Source of the DNA: Phycisphaerae bacterium
GTDB lineage: Bacteria > Planctomycetota > Phycisphaerae > Sedimentisphaerales > Anaerohalosphaeraceae
Direction: 5' to 3'
Length of the DNA stretch: 10,386 nt
NCBI GenBank assembly: GCA_007121565.1
Contig: SKKI01000193.1
Span: 1 to 10,386, forward strand
The translations under genes were made by a program, and so were the position numbers. Shown piece after piece: positions 6,440 through 10,386 of this stretch. The notes below the pieces were generated by a model. That model saw only the letters and a list, made by a program, of their open reading frames with translations. It was not told the DNA's origin and ran no database searches. The number at the start of each line of letters is the position of its first letter. Position 1 is the first letter of the stretch.

Positions 6440-8294
6440 AGCCAGATCACTGCATCCAAGCAGGTCCGGCGCCGCAGTACGCGGCCTGACGGTGGTTTGG
6501 CTGGCAGCCTTGGCGGCGTTGCTGAGCGGCTGTGAATGGCGCGTCGCCGGACCCGATCACGAAGAACAGGTGATACGTTTAGCGCTGGCAACCAAAATCC
6601 AGACATTGGATGCCGGAAATATGCGCGATGTGTACGGGATGATGGTGGCCGGAGGCAATATTTACGAGACCCTGTACGGGTATCATTACCTCAAGCGCCC
6701 CTATGAAATCATTCCCGTTCTGGCCGCGGACATGCCCACCATCAGCGATGACAAGCTGACCTATACCATCCCCATTCGCCGGGACGTTTACTTTCAGGAC
6801 GATCCGTGCTTTCCCGATGGTAATGGTCGCAAATTGACCGCACACGATTTTGTTTATGCCATCAAACGCGTTGCCAATGTCAAATACCGCAGCGTCAACT
6901 GGCCGCCGTACAGCAACCGCATTGTCGGACTCAATGCGTTTCGCGACTATACCCGGCAGTTTGAAGATGAGTGGGCGGTCGATTACAGTTACGATGTCGA
7001 GGGCCTGCAGGCGCTGGATGACTATACACTGCAAATCACGCTGGTTCGCCCCTGGCCGCAGTTAGTTGAGTCGGTGCTGGCCGATACCGCCACCTCGCCG
7101 ATGCCCAGAGAAGCGGTGGACTATTATCGCGGCAACATCCGCAACCGTCCGGTGGGAACCGGGCCGTTTCGGCTGAAAAACTGGCGGCGAGGCAGTTACC
7201 TCGAACTGGTGCGTAATGAAAACTGGCGCGGCCAGACGTATCCGTCCGAGGGAGGCCCCGGCGACGCCGAGGCGGGCCTGCTGGACGATGCGGGAAAGCC
7301 GATTCCGTTTGCCGACCGCGTCATCTTCCGTATTATAGAAGAAGATCAGCCCCGCTGGCTGCTGTTTATGCGGGGCGAACTGGACATGTCGGGTATTCCC
7401 AAGGACAACTTTGAAGAGGCCCTCGGCGCGGCCGGCCAGGACTTGACCGACACTATGCGGCAGCGCGATATTAACCTGGAAACGTTTGTCGATCCGTCCA
7501 CCTTCTGGATGGGGTTTAATCTGCGCGATCCGGTTCTGGGGCCCAACAAGCCGCTGCGAAAAGCCATTTCGCGGGCGATTGATCGCCAGGCGTTGATTGA
7601 TCTGCTGTTTAACGGGCGTTTTGAGATTGCGCACGGGTTCATTTCCAAGGGCCTGAATTCCTACGACCCGGATATCATCGACTATGGTTTTTCGCGTTAT
7701 GATCCGGCCGAGGCCAGGGAATTGCTCGAAGAGGCTGAGGCGATTCACGGCGGCCCGATTGGCCCGCTGAGGCTGGGCATGCCGGGAACGGACAATTTCG
7801 CGCGGCAGTACGGCCAATTTCTGCAAAAATATTTATCCCGGGTCGGCCTGCGGCTGGAGGTCGATTATATGGACTGGCCGACGTACCTGTCGGAAATGAA
7901 CAACGGCCATTTACAGATGTTCAGCAGCGGTGTCAGTGCCAGCTCGCCCGATGGAATCAGTTTTTTGGGAATGTTCGGCACAAAGTATTTTGCACCCGGT
8001 GGGAATAAGTTTTTCTATTCCAATCCTGAATATGACGAGCTGCTCGAGCAGGCCGAGGTGATGTTTGACAGCCCGGAGCGCACCGAATTGTACCGGAAGA
8101 TGGAAAAGATGGTGATGGCCGACTATCCGGCGGTCTTTACCTCGCACCGGGTCTCGTATGCCCTGCTGCACGGGTGGTACAGGAATTACAAACCGCACGT
8201 CTTTTCGTATGATGTATTAAAATATCGGCGTGTGGATCTTGAGCAGCGAAATCGTTATAATGACTTGCTTAGGGAGCTGCGAAACAGACAATGA
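6411..8294 (+). CDS. Peptide ABC transporter substrate-binding lipoprotein (SBP family 5), copy 2
   Basis: This is a second family 5 binding protein of 627 residues, clearly paralogous to the one before it. Both share EDQPRWLLFMRGELDM, IPKDNF, MPREAVDYY, GGPIGPLRL, DWPTYL, SPERTELYRK and CFPDG. A basic N-terminus and hydrophobic stretch lead to lipobox LSGC with Cys41 as lipidation site and Glu42 at +2. The start is GTG at 6411, inside the end of copy 1 (29-nt overlap), with no clear ribosome binding site. It is chosen because later in-frame starts would cut into the signal peptide. Odd point: where copy 1 has the hallmark GWMADYPD, this copy reads GVSASSPD (507-514). It also has extra residues at about 278-297 (SEGGPGDAEAGLLDDAGKP). 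It probably uses the same permeases with a different ligand preference, which is inference. Confidence 0.92.
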   Translation: MSIIKRHFGKARSLHPSRSGAAVRGLTVVWLAALAALLSGCEWRVAGPDHEEQVIRLALATKIQTLDAGNMRDVYGMMVAGGNIYETLYGYHYLKRPYEIIPVLAADMPTISDDKLTYTIPIRRDVYFQDDPCFPDGNGRKLTAHDFVYAIKRVANVKYRSVNWPPYSNRIVGLNAFRDYTRQFEDEWAVDYSYDVEGLQALDDYTLQITLVRPWPQLVESVLADTATSPMPREAVDYYRGNIRNRPVGTGPFRLKNWRRGSYLELVRNENWRGQTYPSEGGPGDAEAGLLDDAGKPIPFADRVIFRIIEEDQPRWLLFMRGELDMSGIPKDNFEEALGAAGQDLTDTMRQRDINLETFVDPSTFWMGFNLRDPVLGPNKPLRKAISRAIDRQALIDLLFNGRFEIAHGFISKGLNSYDPDIIDYGFSRYDPAEARELLEEAEAIHGGPIGPLRLGMPGTDNFARQYGQFLQKYLSRVGLRLEVDYMDWPTYLSEMNNGHLQMFSSGVSASSPDGISFLGMFGTKYFAPGGNKFFYSNPEYDELLEQAEVMFDSPERTELYRKMEKMVMADYPAVFTSHRVSYALLHGWYRNYKPHVFSYDVLKYRRVDLEQRNRYNDLLRELRNRQ

Positions 8295-9451
8295 CGGCCT
8301 TTATTATTCGACGCTTGCTCTATACCGTCCCGATCGTATTCGGCGTGCTGCTGTTGACGTTTGTGTTGTTTACGCTACTGGGCGGGGATATTTCCTACCA
8401 GATTGCCGGACGCGACGCCGACGCCGAGACCATTGCCGAAATCCGCCGGGAGTACGGGCTGGACAAGCCGTTGTTTGTGGGATTAAAGCCCCTGGACGCC
8501 GACGACTGGCAGCAGGCAGCCGACGAGGCGTTATTCGACCAGGCCGAGGCGGCATTGCTTGAGCAGCGCCAGCGCGACGGCCGGGTTGCGCGTCCTGCCG
8601 AGCCGTTTGAAATCGAGCAGGAAGCCAAAGACATCTGGCTGGCCGAGCTTTTCCGTCAGCGTCTCGGGGACTTCCAGTTGGGCCGCGCAGCGGCGATGCT
8701 GGACTTTGACAGCCAGTTCCGCAATCATTTTACCAGCGCCCTGACATTTGATTTCGGCTACGACCTCAACCGCGAACGCATTACCGACCGCATCCGGTGG
8801 GGGCTGGGCCCGTCGCTGGCCCTGACGATCCCGATCTTCCTGGGGACGCTGGTGATCTCGATCAGCCTGGCGCTGATCGTGGCGTTTGTGCGCGGCTCGG
8901 CGTGGGATGTGCTGCTGGTGATCATCTGCGTGACGGGGATGAGTATTCCCTATTTAAGCTTTATCATTTTCGGGCAGTATTTCTTTGCCTATGAGCTGGA
9001 CTGGTTCCCGATTTTCTTTGTGCCCGACCGGTCCATCTGGGTTAGTGTGGCGCTGCCGGTGCTGATCGGTATCGCCGCCGGGTTGGGGGTCAGTCTGCGA
9101 TTTTACCGCACCGTGATGCTTGACGAGATGCGAAGCGATTATGTGCGCACCGCGTTTGCCAAAGGTCTGGTCACCCGCACGGTGCTGTTCAAGCATGTGC
9201 TCAAAAACGCGATGGTGCCGATCATCACCAACGTTGTGCTGTCGATTCCCTATCTGGTACTCGGCTCACTGCTGCTGGAAAGGTTCTTCGGCATTCCGGG
9301 GCTGGGCGATATGATGATTCAGGCGATCGCGTCGCGCGATTTTCTGGTCCTCAATGCAATTACGTTTATGATGTCGCTGCTGATTGTCATCTTTACACTC
9401 TTGACCGATATTTGTTACGCTTGGGTCGATCCGAGGGTCTCGCTGGAATAA
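8291..9451 (+). CDS. Peptide ABC transporter permease, OppB/DppB type, with enlarged first loop
   Basis: This is an inner-membrane subunit forming half of the translocation pore of a peptide importer. It has 386 residues against about 305-340 usual. Six membrane segments can be seen, at about 9-30, 170-200, 205-235, 250-272, 305-330 and 353-378. The cytoplasmic EAA loop that contacts the ATPase is DYVRTAFAKGLVTRTVLFKHVLKNAMVP (283-310), with the conserved Gly292. Other family marks are the N-terminal IIRRLLYTVPIVFGV, EYGLDKPL (54-61), ERFFGIPGLGD (330-340) and the ending YAWVDPRV. Between EYGLDKPL and FDFGYDLN (153-160) lie about 90 residues, many charged and helical-looking, where E. coli OppB has about 20. 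ATG overlaps the TGA of copy 2 by 4 nt (ATGA). AGGGAG at 8271-8276 is too distant to be an ideal ribosome binding site. Confidence 0.95.
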   Translation: MTAFIIRRLLYTVPIVFGVLLLTFVLFTLLGGDISYQIAGRDADAETIAEIRREYGLDKPLFVGLKPLDADDWQQAADEALFDQAEAALLEQRQRDGRVARPAEPFEIEQEAKDIWLAELFRQRLGDFQLGRAAAMLDFDSQFRNHFTSALTFDFGYDLNRERITDRIRWGLGPSLALTIPIFLGTLVISISLALIVAFVRGSAWDVLLVIICVTGMSIPYLSFIIFGQYFFAYELDWFPIFFVPDRSIWVSVALPVLIGIAAGLGVSLRFYRTVMLDEMRSDYVRTAFAKGLVTRTVLFKHVLKNAMVPIITNVVLSIPYLVLGSLLLERFFGIPGLGDMMIQAIASRDFLVLNAITFMMSLLIVIFTLLTDICYAWVDPRVSLE

Positions 9452-10386
9452 TGATGGATACAAAGGTTCAGATATCACGAAAGCCCTCCAAAGGGCGCAG
9501 TTTGTGGGCCGACGGCTGGCGCCGCTTGAAAAAGCGCAAGCTGGCGATGGTCTGTTTTTGGATTTCGCTGGCCTATTTCGTATTGGCCGGGGCGGTGTTT
9601 GTCGCCGAGGTCACCGGCTGGGAGATCTATATGACCCAGTGGAATGAGTCCATCGGGCCGTCCTATCAGGCGCCGGGCCAGGCGTATGAATGGCAGACGC
9701 TGGACGGCGAAGAAAAGTCCGGCTGGTCGCTTCTCGGGACCGATTTCCTGGGCCGTTCGACCCTGCGCAAGACCCTCTACGGCGCCAAGACGTCGATTGC
9801 CGTGGCCATGGGCGCCTCGATCATCAGCCTGCTGATCGGCGTGCCGCTGGGCGCGATCGCCGGCTATTTTCGCGGCTGGATCGATGACTTGATCTTGTGG
9901 CTGGTAACCACGCTCAATACCATCCCCGGCATTCTGCTGGTGATGGCCTTTGCGGTCGTTCTGCGGGACAGGACACTGTTCGGTATCCCCCTGCGCGGGA
10001 TGACGGGCGTGTACCTGGCGCTGGGCCTGACCAGTTGGGTCGGCATCGCCCGGCTGATTCGCGGCGAGATTATGAAACGCAAAGAAAGCGAATATGTCCT
10101 GGCCGCACGCGCGATGGGCTGCTCATCGCTTCGCATCATCTTTTTTCACCTGCTGCCGAATGTGTTTCATATTATCATCATTAACTTTTCATTGCGGTTT
10201 GTCGGCTTCATTCACGCCGAGGTGATTTTGAGCTTTCTCGGACTGGGCGAGACCGAAAAACCCAGTTGGGGGGCGATGATTGACGCGGCCCGGGCCGAGC
10301 TGGCACGGGGCGTCTGGTGGGAAATGACAGCCGCGACCGTTGCGATACTGATCCTGTCGCTGGCGCTGAATATATTCGGCGACGCC
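9451..10386 (+). CDS. Peptide ABC transporter permease, OppC/DppC type, 3' end beyond window
   Basis: The second pore subunit of the importer. The frame is open from the ATG at 9451 to the last base (312 codons). The final residues LNIFGDA match the family's usual ending just before DPKL-like residues, so only some 10-20 residues are probably missing. It has a basic cytoplasmic start (GWRRLKKRK), a first membrane segment at about 30-52, an extracytoplasmic loop, then LLGTDFLGRSTLRKTLYGAKTSIAVA (94-119), typical of OppC/DppC. The EAA loop is EYVLAARAMGCSSLRIIFFHLLPN (214-237), with Gly223. SFLGLGETEKPSWGAMI (about 261-277) is a further hallmark. The start codon shares its A with the TAA stop of the upstream permease (TAATG). 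GAGGG at 9433-9437 is rather far for a ribosome binding site, so coupling is likely. Confidence 0.95.
   Translation, partial: MMDTKVQISRKPSKGRSLWADGWRRLKKRKLAMVCFWISLAYFVLAGAVFVAEVTGWEIYMTQWNESIGPSYQAPGQAYEWQTLDGEEKSGWSLLGTDFLGRSTLRKTLYGAKTSIAVAMGASIISLLIGVPLGAIAGYFRGWIDDLILWLVTTLNTIPGILLVMAFAVVLRDRTLFGIPLRGMTGVYLALGLTSWVGIARLIRGEIMKRKESEYVLAARAMGCSSLRIIFFHLLPNVFHIIIINFSLRFVGFIHAEVILSFLGLGETEKPSWGAMIDAARAELARGVWWEMTAATVAILILSLALNIFGDA

Noticed and set aside
7062..7826. A 254-codon minus-strand open frame opposite binding protein copy 2
   Set aside because: It is a shadow of an intact, motif-bearing gene in the opposite frame.
9451..10386. Truncated or broken OppC-type permease
   Set aside because: The frame is open to the last base and its final residues match the family's near-terminal segment. 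It is cut by the window edge, not by a mutation.

Overview
The window reads as ordinary bacterial chromosome. It is moderately GC-rich in the genes, with one AT-rich divergent intergenic region. The gene content (a DUF547 protein with an N-terminal membrane anchor, lipoprotein peptide-binding proteins, weak Shine-Dalgarno sequences at most starts) points to a Gram-negative-type bacterium. Protein style suggests Planctomycetota, perhaps class Phycisphaerae. That placement is an impression from the proteins, not a computed result. I see no rRNA, tRNA, CRISPR array, insertion sequence, integrase or phage gene.

Layout. (1) 1-648, plus strand: the C-terminal part of purH (last steps of de novo purine synthesis), cut by the window start and followed by a strong intrinsic terminator at 680-721. 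(2) 727-1932, minus strand: complete metK (S-adenosylmethionine synthetase) with a clear AGGAG ribosome binding site, a sigma70-like promoter and a short leader with no room for a SAM riboswitch. (3) 2065-3138, minus strand: a membrane-anchored DUF547 protein with an acidic, proline-rich spacer and an altered conserved cysteine segment. (4) 3139-3472: an AT-rich divergent intergenic region with a perfect 8-bp inverted repeat and other candidate regulatory sites. (5) 3473-10386, plus strand: an oligopeptide/dipeptide-type ABC importer operon, running off the window end.

The operon holds, in order, an unrecognised secreted helical protein, two paralogous family 5 substrate-binding lipoproteins in tandem, an OppB/DppB-type permease with an enlarged first extracytoplasmic loop, and an OppC/DppC-type permease that is open to the last base. 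Every junction is tight: a 3-nt gap, then overlaps of 29, 4 and 1 nt. The genes are therefore very probably co-transcribed and translationally coupled. The lipoproteins would capture a peptide or similar ligand and pass it to a pore made of the two permeases. The expected ATPase genes (OppD/OppF-like) would lie beyond position 10386.

The points most worth a second look are the unrecognised first gene of the operon, the divergence of the second binding protein at a family hallmark motif, the permease loop insertion, and the altered DUF547 core. None of these by itself shows a new biological system.
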